Positions 27,999 through 36,279 of a stretch of 64,000 bases of DNA are shown here, in pieces. Position numbers and translations under genes: made by a program. The notes under the pieces were generated by a model, which worked only from the letters and a program-made list of their open reading frames with translations, was not told the origin of the DNA and did not search any database. Source of the DNA: WTFY01 sp011523795 (GTDB taxonomy: Bacteria; Pseudomonadota; Gammaproteobacteria; UBA4575); contig OZ242278.1 in the NCBI GenBank assembly GCA_965207475.1, positions 1,798,001 through 1,862,000 of the forward strand. The letters run 5' to 3'. The stretch's first letter is position 1; each line of letters begins with the position of its first letter.

Positions 27999-29354
27999 AT
28001 GTTTGAAAACCTATCCAGCCGGCTTACCGGAACTGTAAAAAAACTTCGCGGTCAGGCGCGTCTTACCGAAGAGAATATCCAGGGTACGCTGCGTGAAGTG
28101 CGGATGGCGCTGCTTGAAGCAGATGTGGCCTTGCCAGTGGTACGGGAGTTTGTTGAAAGCGTGCGGATCAAAGCGCTTGGAAAGGAAGTGCTGGAAAGTC
28201 TTTCCCCGGGTCAGTCCTTCATCAAAGTGGTACATGATCAGCTGGTACATCTCATGGGGGACGCGAATGAGATGCTCGATCTCGCAGCATCCCCTCCGGT
28301 AGTCATTCTGGTCGCGGGCTTGCAAGGCTCTGGCAAGACCACCAGCATTGCGAAGCTTTCTCTTTGGCTCAGTGAGCAGCATAAAAAGAGTGTTGCAGTG
28401 GTCAGTGGTGACGTATACCGGCCTGCTGCAATTGAACAGTTGCAGACACTTGCCATGCAGGTTGGTGCGGAGTTCATTCCGAGCCAGTCCTCGGACTCTC
28501 CAGTTGCCATTGCCAAGCGTGCTGTGGAACATTCCAGGAGGCAGTTCAAGGATGTACTGCTGATCGACACGGCGGGCCGTCTTCATGTCGATGAAGACAT
28601 GATGCAGGAAATCACAGCATTGCACGAGGCAGTGCAGCCTCTTGAAACCCTGTTCGTGGTGGACAGTATGAGTGGTCAGGATGCCGCAGTTTCAGCGCAG
28701 GCCTTCAATGACGCCCTGCCTCTTACTGGTGTAATACTCACCAAAACGGACGGCGATGCCCGCGGGGGTGCAGCCTTATCCGTGCGAAGGATAACTGGCA
28801 AGCCTATCAAGTTCCTGGGCACAGGTGAAAAGATCACGGCGCTTGAACCGTTTCATCCGGACCGGATAGCTTCCCGAATCCTGGGCATGGGCGATATTGT
28901 AAGCCTGGTCGAGAAAGTCGAGCAGGAAGTCGATCGCAAGCAAGCACGGAAACTGGCCAAAAAGGTCAGGAAAGGCAAGGGGTTTGATCTGGCTGATTTG
29001 AAGGATCAGCTTGAGCAGATGATGAACCTGGGAGGCCTGGCCGGCCTTGTGGACAAGATTCCTGGCAATGTCGGCTTGCAGAAAAGCAGCAAGGCCTTGG
29101 CGGATGACAGGATGCTGCCACGCATGATTGCTATCATAAGTTCGATGACACCCCATGAAAGGCGGTTCCCTGATATAATAAAAAGTACACGCAAACGCAG
29201 GATCGCAGCCGGTTCCGGCACCCAGGTTCAGGATGTGAACCGCCTGCTCAAACAACACTTGCAGATGAAGAAAATGATGAGAAAGGTTTCCAAGAAAGGC
29301 GGCATGCAAAGGATGCTGCAGACCATGCAGGGCAGGGTGCCACCGCCGCAGTAG
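27999..29354 (+). CDS. ffh: Signal recognition particle protein Ffh
   Basis: Ffh with 4.5S RNA forms the signal recognition particle that targets inner-membrane proteins to FtsY and SecYEG. The 451-residue protein has the helical N domain (residues ~1-85), the GTPase domain with GLQGSGKTTS (~107-116), DTAGRLHVD and TKTDGDARGG, and the Met-rich M domain from ~300 (MKKMMRKVSKKGGMQRMLQTM). The upstream-extended frame (27948) crosses a likely promoter; ATG 27999 gives family length. It heads ffh-rpsP-rimM-trmD-rplS. Confidence 0.97.
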   Translation: MFENLSSRLTGTVKKLRGQARLTEENIQGTLREVRMALLEADVALPVVREFVESVRIKALGKEVLESLSPGQSFIKVVHDQLVHLMGDANEMLDLAASPPVVILVAGLQGSGKTTSIAKLSLWLSEQHKKSVAVVSGDVYRPAAIEQLQTLAMQVGAEFIPSQSSDSPVAIAKRAVEHSRRQFKDVLLIDTAGRLHVDEDMMQEITALHEAVQPLETLFVVDSMSGQDAAVSAQAFNDALPLTGVILTKTDGDARGGAALSVRRITGKPIKFLGTGEKITALEPFHPDRIASRILGMGDIVSLVEKVEQEVDRKQARKLAKKVRKGKGFDLADLKDQLEQMMNLGGLAGLVDKIPGNVGLQKSSKALADDRMLPRMIAIISSMTPHERRFPDIIKSTRKRRIAAGSGTQVQDVNRLLKQHLQMKKMMRKVSKKGGMQRMLQTMQGRVPPPQ

Positions 29355-29470
29355 GGATGGACCCGGAACTGCCAGTGCAAAATATTTCCACCTGCCCTTG
29401 CCGATTTACCTGGACCATGCGTGCGGTGCTGCAATTTCAGTTGGCGGCTTTCTTTTCGCGGCCAAATGCG

Positions 29471-29507
29471 TACAATGTGCGACTCGATTTGATCATGCTT
29501 GATCAAG
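29471..29507 (+). promoter_or_regulatory. -10-like hexamer and paired TTGATCA repeats before rpsP
   Basis: TACAAT (29471-29476) could be the -10 of a promoter inside the 172-base ffh-rpsP gap; the -35 is weak. TTGATCA follows at 29489-29495 and again at 29499-29505, ten bases apart (one helical turn), the second within the palindrome CTTGATCAAG. The placement just after a predicted start site suggests an operator. Confidence 0.35.
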
Positions 29508-29526
29508 ATACAAGCTGAACTAGGTT

Positions 29527-29778
29527 ATGGTAACGATTCGATTGTCTCGGGGTGGAGCAAAAAAGCGCCCCTTTTACAGCATTGTAGTGACTGATTCCCG
29601 CAAGCGCAGGGATAGCGGGTACATAGAACGCATCGGCTATTTCAATCCTGTCGCCAAGGCGCAGGAAACCGGCTTCTTTATCGAAACGGAACGGTATGAG
29701 CATTGGCTGGGCCATGGAGCCCAACCATCCGAGCGGGTTGCACACCTCGTGAATCAGCACTCCAGACAGGCAGAATAG
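29527..29778 (+). CDS. rpsP: 30S ribosomal protein S16
   Basis: This 83-residue protein of the small ribosomal subunit opens with the family signature MVTIRLSRGGAKKRPFYSIV and continues with DSRKRRDSGYIERIGYFNP. It is needed for 30S assembly. It lies 172 bases after ffh and 27 bases before rimM, in the standard order. Confidence 0.98.
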   Translation: MVTIRLSRGGAKKRPFYSIVVTDSRKRRDSGYIERIGYFNPVAKAQETGFFIETERYEHWLGHGAQPSERVAHLVNQHSRQAE

Positions 29779-29805
29779 CCTGTTCTGGGAGATCCATCCG
29801 AAAAT

Positions 29806-30324
29806 TTGGATCAGGCTGAAGGCATTCTGGTAGGGCGCATTCAGGGAGCCTTTGGCATACAAGGCTGGCTGAAAATCACTTCTTATTGCCGCCCGAAAGA
29901 ACAGATTCTTAAGTACACGTCGTGGCATTTGTACTTGAACAATGATTCAAAGGTTTACCGCCTGGATAAGGGCAAGCCGCATGGGCGCGGCATCGTGGCC
30001 CATCTGTCTGGAGTCGACACCCGTTCCGCTGCTGAGGTGCTCAGGCATGCGCGGATATGGGTACCCGAAGCAAGCTTGCCTGAGTTGCCTGTAGGAGAGT
30101 ATTACTGGTATCAGCTGGTCGGTCTAGACGTGGTCACGGTTGCCGGACAGAAACTGGGTAAGGTGATGAGCCTGATGGAAACCGGTGCGCATGACGTGCT
30201 TGTGGTGGGAGACAAGTCAGGAAATGGCGAGATACTGATTCCATATGTACGGGGCAAAGTGGTAAAAAGGGTGGATCTTGACCTGCAGCAGATGGTGGTC
30301 GCTTGGGAGGTGAATTTCGACTAG
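29806..30324 (+). CDS. rimM: Ribosome maturation factor RimM
   Basis: RimM binds the head of the 30S subunit through S19 and assists 16S rRNA processing. The 172-residue protein has the N-terminal RimM barrel (LVGRIQGAFGIQGWLKI, residues ~6-90) and a C-terminal PRC-barrel domain (EYYWYQLVGLDVV, then ILIPYVRGKVVKRVD). The start is TTG with GGGAGA eleven bases upstream. It is followed by trmD after 12 bases. Confidence 0.95.
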   Translation: MDQAEGILVGRIQGAFGIQGWLKITSYCRPKEQILKYTSWHLYLNNDSKVYRLDKGKPHGRGIVAHLSGVDTRSAAEVLRHARIWVPEASLPELPVGEYYWYQLVGLDVVTVAGQKLGKVMSLMETGAHDVLVVGDKSGNGEILIPYVRGKVVKRVDLDLQQMVVAWEVNFD

Positions 30325-30336
30325 GAATTCTGTGTC

Positions 30337-31101
30337 ATGCGTATCCAGATCATAACGTTGTTTCCCGAGATGGTGCAGGTTCTGGCCAGATTCGGTGTGA
30401 TTGGCCGGGCCTTGGAAAACAATCTCGTGGAAATGTGCGTGCTGAATCCGAGTGATTTCTCCACAGATCTTCACGGTCGCGTGGATGACCGTCCTTACGG
30501 GGGTGGGCCGGGAATGGTAATGAAGTTTGAACCGCTGCAAAAGGCAATCCGGCAGGCGATTAAGGGTGAAAAAAACAGTCATGTAGTGTGCCTGTCTGCA
30601 CAGGGCAAGCTGTTCGGGCAGGAAGATGTGACGAGACTGGTAAACTGCCCCAATCTGGTGCTAGTGGCGGGACGCTACGAGGGCATCGACGAGAGGCTTA
30701 TTGAAGCAGAGACTGACGAAGAGCTTTCAGTAGGAAATTTCGTCGTCAGTGGAGGGGAATTGCCAGCCATGCTGCTGATCGACGCACTGGTCAGGCATCT
30801 TCCCGGGGTACTGGGACATGAAGAATCCGCCAAGCAGGATTCCTTTGTTGACGGACTGCTCGATTGCCCGCATTATACGCGACCGGGAAGAGTTGCTGGC
30901 CGCACAGTGCCTGAAGTACTGCTCAAGGGCAACCATCAGGCTATCGAGCGCTGGAGAAGAAAACAGTCATTGGGCCGAACCTATCTGCGCAGGCCAGACC
31001 TGTTTGCCAGGCTGAGTCTAACTGATGAGCAACTCGCCATGCTGGATGAATACCTGCAGGAGTTGGGTACCAGCAGAAAACAGGGTAAAGGAGAGTCATG
31101 A
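30337..31101 (+). CDS. trmD: tRNA (guanine-N1)-methyltransferase TrmD
   Basis: TrmD uses S-adenosylmethionine to make m1G37 in tRNAs reading CUN, CCN and CGG, preventing frameshifts. The 254-residue protein has the trefoil-knot SPOUT core (AGRYEGIDERLIE, SVGNFVVSGGELPAML) and RPYGGGPGM-type N-terminal motif (DDRPYGGGPGMVMK). The last four bases overlap the rplS start (ATGA), indicating tight coupling. Confidence 0.97.
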   Translation: MRIQIITLFPEMVQVLARFGVIGRALENNLVEMCVLNPSDFSTDLHGRVDDRPYGGGPGMVMKFEPLQKAIRQAIKGEKNSHVVCLSAQGKLFGQEDVTRLVNCPNLVLVAGRYEGIDERLIEAETDEELSVGNFVVSGGELPAMLLIDALVRHLPGVLGHEESAKQDSFVDGLLDCPHYTRPGRVAGRTVPEVLLKGNHQAIERWRRKQSLGRTYLRRPDLFARLSLTDEQLAMLDEYLQELGTSRKQGKGES

Positions 31102-31442
31102 CCAATATTATTGAAGAGTTAAACCGGCGACAACTTAAACAGGGTATCCCGGATTTCGGTCCGGGAGATACTGTGGTAGTGCAGGTCAAGGTAAGGGAAG
31201 GAAACAGGGAACGGCTGCAGGCTTTTGAAGGAGTCGTGATTGCAAAGCGTAACCGCGGACTGAACTCGGCCTTCACGGTAAGAAAGCTTTCTCACGGAGA
31301 AGGCGTGGAAAGGACCTTCCAGACCCACAGCCCCCTGATTGCGGATATCAAGGTGAAGCGCAGGGGCAAAGTCCGGCGAGCTAAACTGTATTACCTGCGT
31401 GGCAGGACGGGCAAGGCAGCCCGAATCAAGGAAAAAATCTAG
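31098..31442 (+). CDS. rplS: 50S ribosomal protein L19
   Basis: This 114-residue protein lies at the 30S-50S interface. Family landmarks are FGPGDTVVVQVKVREGNRERLQAFEGVVI and VERTFQTHSPLI, with the basic C terminus RRAKLYYLRGRTGKAARIKE. It closes the ffh-rplS group. No clear terminator follows; the first bases after the stop (GGTCCAG) can pair with CTGGACC near 31577. Confidence 0.98.
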   Translation: MTNIIEELNRRQLKQGIPDFGPGDTVVVQVKVREGNRERLQAFEGVVIAKRNRGLNSAFTVRKLSHGEGVERTFQTHSPLIADIKVKRRGKVRRAKLYYLRGRTGKAARIKEKI

Positions 31443-31615
31443 GTCCAGTGCAGCCACATCTCATCCACCGAGTCACTGTTGCGGGAGGATGCTGAAAGCA
31501 TGGGCTGCGTGCACAGGCATGCCTTGCCAGTACCGTTCCTTCTGCAGGCCATGACAGGTGTGACCCCGAAGAAAGGCCTGGACCATGAAGACCCAGGTTC
31601 AAGCTTGCTACCCAC

Positions 31616-32089
31616 ATGAGTATCTTGGTCACCCAAACCCCCATCGGGAATCTGGCGGTCGAAATTGAAGGAGAATTCGTCACGGCAGTCTATTCGACTC
31701 CCGCACCCGTCTCGAAGGCCAAGGAACCTTTTGCCAGGGAAGTACAGGCACAACTGCAGGCCTGGTTTTCTGGCAACTTGATGCGTCTTGAAATTCCATA
31801 CCTGTATCCAGATGCAACAGATTTTCAAATACGGGTCTGGGAACAGATCAGCAAAATCGAGTTTGGTGCAACCCGGACATATGGTGATCTTGCAAGGAAA
31901 ATCAGGTCCGGGCCGAGAGCTGTGGGCAATGCGTGCCGGCGTAACCGCCTGTTGCTCATTGTTCCTTGCCACCGGGTTGTGGCCGTTACGGGATTGGGGG
32001 GGTTCATGGGAGATATCGATGGAAGCTTGGTCAGGCGCAAGGAATGGTTGCTGGAGCATGAACGAAAGCACCGGTCCTGCACGGGATAA
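31616..32089 (+). CDS. ogt: Methylated-DNA-protein-cysteine methyltransferase
   Basis: This 157-residue suicide enzyme transfers alkyl groups from O6-alkylguanine or O4-alkylthymine in DNA to its own Cys118, seen in the motif IVPCHRVVA. The preceding helix-turn-helix region with the arginine finger (GPRAVGNACRRN) is intact, and the N-terminal domain is short. Single-domain architecture without an Ada Cys4-zinc domain argues for Ogt or a constitutive AGT. It precedes the amidotransferase gene by 27 bases; a shared transcript is likely but a functional link is not evident. Confidence 0.93.
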   Translation: MSILVTQTPIGNLAVEIEGEFVTAVYSTPAPVSKAKEPFAREVQAQLQAWFSGNLMRLEIPYLYPDATDFQIRVWEQISKIEFGATRTYGDLARKIRSGPRAVGNACRRNRLLLIVPCHRVVAVTGLGGFMGDIDGSLVRRKEWLLEHERKHRSCTG

Positions 32090-32116
32090 ATTCACCGGCC
32101 AAGCCTTGTTAGCGTG

Positions 32117-32821
32117 ATGCACATTCATTATCTGAAGCATGTACCGTTCGAGGGCCTGGGAAGCATGGAAAACTATTTTGTTTCCAAGGGCCACAAGATC
32201 TCAAACACAAGTTTCTACCTGAATCAGTCCTTGCCGCCGGTTGACGAGCTTGATGTGCTGGTTGTTATGGGTGGGCCGATGAGTGTGAATGAGGAAGCAA
32301 GGTATTCCTGGTTAAGGCGGGAAAAGGATTTTGTTTACAGCGCGCTCAAACGTGAAGTGCCTGTTCTTGGCGTCTGCTTGGGTGCCCAGCTGATTGCAGC
32401 CGTGCTGGGTGCATCGGTAGTGAAAAATGCCTACGAAGAAATTGGCTGGTATCCGGTCCGGCTTACCAGGGGGATTGTTGCGGATGAACAGGCTCGACAC
32501 CTGCCAGACAGTTTTGATGCGCTACACTGGCATGGTGAAACATTTTCGATTCCATCTGGAGCACGCAATTTCATTTCCAGCGAAGGCTGTGCCAATCAGG
32601 CCTTTGTGTACGGTGATAACGTTCTGGGCCTGCAGTTCCACCTTGAGATGCTGCCCAGCCACGTTGAGGCCATCTACCGCGAATGCGGCAGACCCACACT
32701 TACCGGAACCTATATACAGGGCAAGGATGAAATGCTGGCTCCGGTCGAAAAGTTTCGCAATGCCCAGAACATACTTGAGGAATTCCTCAGGACCTTTATT
32801 TTTCAGAATTTGCCCATATAA
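32117..32821 (+). CDS. Class I glutamine amidotransferase-like protein
   Basis: This 234-residue protein has the triad-type glutaminase fold as in GuaA-N and related stand-alone proteins: VMGGPMSV, the nucleophile in VLGVCLGAQLIA (Cys87), LHWHGETF, and the catalytic His in LQFHLEM. It lacks the synthetase domain of GuaA. Relatives act on gamma-glutamyl compounds or are unassigned, so substrate is open. GTG 32114 precedes ATG 32117 in frame; neither has a clear ribosome site. Neighbours are ogt upstream and an unknown small protein downstream. Confidence 0.85.
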   Translation: MHIHYLKHVPFEGLGSMENYFVSKGHKISNTSFYLNQSLPPVDELDVLVVMGGPMSVNEEARYSWLRREKDFVYSALKREVPVLGVCLGAQLIAAVLGASVVKNAYEEIGWYPVRLTRGIVADEQARHLPDSFDALHWHGETFSIPSGARNFISSEGCANQAFVYGDNVLGLQFHLEMLPSHVEAIYRECGRPTLTGTYIQGKDEMLAPVEKFRNAQNILEEFLRTFIFQNLPI

Positions 32822-32855
32822 ACGGGTAGTGGTTGTATAACCCGGAGGAGTTATG

Positions 32856-33062
32856 ATGGAAGACAACAGCAGGAAAGACATACGGGCACTGCTCAAGACA
32901 TTCGGAGTCCAGGCTGATGAAGCCATCGTGCAGCATCTGGCCAGGAATCCGGCTACTCGCATGCTCAAGCTCAAGATTAGTCTGCAGGACCAGACTGATT
33001 ATGGCAGCTTGCAGCCGGACAGTGTGCTGACCCTGGAAGTCCGGGGAGAAATCAACCGATAA
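32856..33062 (+). CDS. Small unknown protein upstream of htpG
   Basis: I do not recognise this 68-residue acidic/basic mixed protein. It has no signal peptide or membrane segment; it begins with a charged helix (DNSRKDIRALLKTFG), continues ADEAIVQHLARNP, and ends with a beta-like stretch LTLEVRGEINR. AGGAGGAG-type ribosome site at 32846-32850 favours ATG 32856 over 32853. Codon use looks like that of neighbours, and it sits 33 bases before htpG, so it is probably real and co-transcribed with the chaperone. Confidence 0.7.
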   Translation: MEDNSRKDIRALLKTFGVQADEAIVQHLARNPATRMLKLKISLQDQTDYGSLQPDSVLTLEVRGEINR

Positions 33063-33094
33063 ATTCATCACCAATAACTTCTGCGGAAGAAGCC

Positions 33095-34987
33095 ATGAGC
33101 ACGAAAACCGGAAAAGAGACCCTGCAATTTGAAACGGAAGTGGCGCAGTTACTGCGCTTGATGGTCCATTCACTCTACTCCAACAAGGAAATTTTCCTGC
33201 GTGAACTGGTTTCCAATGCGTCGGATGCGTGTGACAAGCTGCGCTTCGAAGCCCTGTCGGACAGTTCCCTGCTGCGCAAGAATTCCGAGCTCAAGATCCA
33301 GGTGGAATTTGACAAGGATAGCCGCACCGTGACGGTCAGGGATAACGGCATAGGCATGGACCGCGAGGAAGTGATTCAGAATATAGGCACGATCGCCCGG
33401 TCAGGCACCCGGGAGTTTCTGGATCAGCTTACGGGCGATCAAAGCAGGGATTCACACCTCATAGGTCAATTCGGGGTCGGGTTTTACTCTGCATTTATTG
33501 TTGCCGAAAAAGTCACTCTCACCACACTCAAGGCCGGTATGGAACCGGATCAGGCAGTACGCTGGGAATCTGAGGGAACGGGATCCTATACGCTCGAGAA
33601 TGTGAAAAGGGCCCGGTACGGTACGGAAGTCGTCCTGCATCTGAAGGAGGAAGAAGACGAACTGCTCAATCCCTGGCGATTGCGTGCAATCATTACCAAG
33701 TATTCAGACCATGTACCGCTGCCGATTGAGATGCGCGAACTGAATGACAAGGGTGAGCCAACGGGAAGCTGGGAAACGGTGAACAAGGCATCGGCGCTCT
33801 GGGCACGGGCCAAAACAGAAATCAGTGACGAGGAATACACGGAATTTTACAAGCACGTGAGTCATGATTTCTCAGAGCCCCTGGCCTGGGTACATAACCG
33901 TGTTGAAGGCAAAACGGAGTACATCTCGCTGTTGTACATCCCTAAAAATGCTCCTTTTGACCTGTTTGATCCAAATCCTGCACATGGCGTGAAACTCTAT
34001 GTGCAGAGAGTATTCATCATGGATGATGCCGAAAAGCTGTTACCAAGGTACTTGCGCTTTGTACGGGGTGTAATTGATTCCAATGATTTGCCGCTAAATA
34101 TCTCACGTGAAATTCTGCAGGATAACAAGATCATCGACAGCATACGTTCCGGCTCGGTGAAAAAGATTCTGGGACTGCTTGAGAGCATGGCCAAGAATGA
34201 GACAGAAAAATACCGGGATTTCTGGTCTGCATTTGGCAAGGTGCTCAAGGAAGGACCCGGAGAAGACATTGCAAACAGGGAAAAAATTTCAGGGCTATTG
34301 AGATTTGCCTCGACGCATGGTGAGGACGAGGCTCAGGAAGTCTCACTGGAAGACTACCTAGCCCGCATGAAACCAGGACAGGACAAGATCTACTACATCA
34401 CTGCTGACAGTTATGCTGCCGCAAAGAACAGCCCCCACCTCGAGATATTCCGTGACAAGGAGATCGAGGTCCTGCTGCTGATAGATCGTGTGGATGAGTG
34501 GTTGATGAGCCATTTGAGCGAATACCAGGAAAAACACTTTGCATCAATTGCCAAGGGTGACCTGGATTTGGGCGAGATCAGCAGTAAAGAGGACAAAAGG
34601 GAGCAGGAAAAGAAGGAAGAAGAAGCGAAAAAACTGGTCCGGCAAATCGAAGAAGTCTTGCAGGACAAAGTCGAGGCAGTGCGGGTATCGCAACGTCTCA
34701 CCACTTCTCCTGCATGCATCGTCCTGAACGAGCACGACATGGCACTTTACATGCAGCACCTGATGAAGCAGGCTGGGCATGAACTGCCTTCAAGCAAGCC
34801 AGTTCTGGAGATCAACCCCGGGCATACCCTGATCAAGCGCATGGAAGAGGAGCAGGCAGAAGACCGGTTCATGGATTGGGCAAAAATCCTCCTGGACCAA
34901 GCTATCCTGGCAGAGGGCGGACAACTCGAAGATCCGGCAGGGTTTGTCAGCAGGCTCAACCGGTTGATCAGTGAAATAGCAGTCTGA
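33095..34987 (+). CDS. htpG: Molecular chaperone HtpG (Hsp90)
   Basis: HtpG is the bacterial Hsp90, an ATP-dependent dimeric chaperone in the cytoplasm. The 630-residue protein has the GHKL ATPase domain (SNKEIFLRELVSNASDACDKLRF; DNGIGM; IGQFGVGFYSAF), the middle domain with the catalytic-loop region LPLNISREILQ, and the C-terminal dimerisation domain. GGAAGAAG precedes the ATG. No sigma-32 promoter comparable to that of clpB was found upstream of it or of the small gene before it. Confidence 0.98.
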   Translation: MSTKTGKETLQFETEVAQLLRLMVHSLYSNKEIFLRELVSNASDACDKLRFEALSDSSLLRKNSELKIQVEFDKDSRTVTVRDNGIGMDREEVIQNIGTIARSGTREFLDQLTGDQSRDSHLIGQFGVGFYSAFIVAEKVTLTTLKAGMEPDQAVRWESEGTGSYTLENVKRARYGTEVVLHLKEEEDELLNPWRLRAIITKYSDHVPLPIEMRELNDKGEPTGSWETVNKASALWARAKTEISDEEYTEFYKHVSHDFSEPLAWVHNRVEGKTEYISLLYIPKNAPFDLFDPNPAHGVKLYVQRVFIMDDAEKLLPRYLRFVRGVIDSNDLPLNISREILQDNKIIDSIRSGSVKKILGLLESMAKNETEKYRDFWSAFGKVLKEGPGEDIANREKISGLLRFASTHGEDEAQEVSLEDYLARMKPGQDKIYYITADSYAAAKNSPHLEIFRDKEIEVLLLIDRVDEWLMSHLSEYQEKHFASIAKGDLDLGEISSKEDKREQEKKEEEAKKLVRQIEEVLQDKVEAVRVSQRLTTSPACIVLNEHDMALYMQHLMKQAGHELPSSKPVLEINPGHTLIKRMEEEQAEDRFMDWAKILLDQAILAEGGQLEDPAGFVSRLNRLISEIAV

Positions 34988-35031
34988 AATTTGAACGATT
35001 ATCGATTATTCTGCATGGAGTGGATGAATCC

Positions 35032-35688
35032 TCATAACACGCTTCCGAGGTATCCGTTCTGTGCCTTGATCTTGTTCGTGTAATGCAGGTCGAATCCGTC
35101 AATGATTGATTTTTGCACGGCTTCAAGGCCGAGCAGGTCTTTCCTCCACCTTTCCAGCTTGGGAAACCGGTTCCAGTTCAGCAGGTTTATGTTCTGGCGC
35201 ATGAATTCCAGGCGGATCAGCAAAGGCGCGTAGGCTGCATCGATCAGGGCCAGCTTTTCACCATTGAAGAAGGTGGAATGACCGAGCACGTTTTCCACTC
35301 GCTCAAGCCGTTCAGTGCATTCATTCATTCTCCGGTGCATATCCTCTTCCGTCTTGCCATCCGCGATCATGTACAGATCTCCCAGGCATGTGCTGCCGTA
35401 TTCAATCCATGCCCGGTTTTTTGCAAGGATGAGCAAGTCTGATGGTTTCAATGTGCCGGGTGTTACATCATCAATGAATTCATTGATGACAGCAGACTCA
35501 AATAGCACTTCCGTCTCATTGACCTTAAGCACCGGTACTTTCCCCAGCGGTGAAATCTCCAGGAACCACTCCGGTGGATCGTTCAAATCGATGAAGGTAA
35601 TCTTGTAGTCACAGTTTTTGTAATTCAGGGTAATGACGCTACGCTGTACAAACGGGCATACGTTAAAGCTGACAAGTTCCAGGTTCAT
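35032..35688 (-). CDS. Glutathione S-transferase family protein
   Basis: This 218-residue protein has the N-terminal thioredoxin-like domain with a possible active-site Cys11 in FNVCPFVQR, the cis-Pro loop LGKVPVLKV and the glutathione-binding ESAVINEFID. A helical C-terminal domain with TFFNGEKLALIDAAYAPLL follows. A cysteine at the active site suggests an Omega/dehydroascorbate-reductase or SspA-like activity rather than classical conjugation; the substrate is unknown. It is divergent from hslR with a 62-base gap. Confidence 0.88.
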   Translation of the reverse strand: MNLELVSFNVCPFVQRSVITLNYKNCDYKITFIDLNDPPEWFLEISPLGKVPVLKVNETEVLFESAVINEFIDDVTPGTLKPSDLLILAKNRAWIEYGSTCLGDLYMIADGKTEEDMHRRMNECTERLERVENVLGHSTFFNGEKLALIDAAYAPLLIRLEFMRQNINLLNWNRFPKLERWRKDLLGLEAVQKSIIDGFDLHYTNKIKAQNGYLGSVL

Positions 35689-35750
35689 GATGATCAGGTA
35701 TGAGGTTCAGAAAGCTACTCATTATACGAACTGCTTGTCAAAAGGAAATG

Positions 35751-36137
35751 ATGACTTTACAAAAAGTTCGAATTGACAAGTGGCTTTGGGCAGCCCGTTT
35801 TTTCAGGGGCCGTACACTGGCCGCTGAGGCGGTGAACGGTGGCAAGGTGCATGTGAACGGCCAGCGTGTGAAGCCTGCCCGCGCAGTGCAAATTGGAGAC
35901 ATGATTGATGTCACACGAGGACAGCACCAGGTCACCGTCAAGGTTTGCCGGGTGAGCGTCAAAAGAGGTCCGGCAAAAGTGGCTCAGACGCTGTATGAGG
36001 AGACGCAGGCAAGTGTCGAGCGCCGCGAAGTCAGCATTCAGCAGAGAAAGCTGCTGAGTGCTGGCTTACCTCGGTCCAGTGGGAGACCTGACAAGCGTCA
36101 GCGCCGCCAGTTGCGAAAAGCGAGCGGAAAGTCATGA
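35751..36137 (+). CDS. hslR: Heat-shock protein Hsp15 (S4-domain RNA-binding)
   Basis: Hsp15 binds stalled 50S subunits that carry peptidyl-tRNA and helps recycle them. The 128-residue protein is mostly an S4 domain (VRIDKWLWAARFFRGRTLAAEAVNGGKVHVNGQRVKPARAV) with a basic C-terminal tail (RPDKRQRRQLRKASGKS). The start is ATG 35751 with AAAGGA upstream; an adjacent ATG at 35748 is too close to that site. The frame extends to 35700 without support. No sigma-32 promoter is evident despite the family name. Confidence 0.92.
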   Translation: MTLQKVRIDKWLWAARFFRGRTLAAEAVNGGKVHVNGQRVKPARAVQIGDMIDVTRGQHQVTVKVCRVSVKRGPAKVAQTLYEETQASVERREVSIQQRKLLSAGLPRSSGRPDKRQRRQLRKASGKS

Positions 36138-36279
36138 GTCGAATTGCACGCCAGGGAAAGTTACAAGTGGCTCTAGGACAGTTATCAGAATGCACGTTCA
36201 GGTTGTTTTTGCATGCAACAAGGTTATGATTCACTGGAATACAGATGAACCGGGCTGATTCCATTCAGCGATTTCAGAC

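Noticed and set aside
31439..32194. 251-residue reverse ORF opposite ogt
   Set aside because: Antisense to ogt, which has its PCHRV motif; no support for the reverse frame.
32821..33094. Search for a sigma-32 promoter before htpG
   Set aside because: CCCATAT occurs near 32813 but no CTTGAA lies at the right distance.
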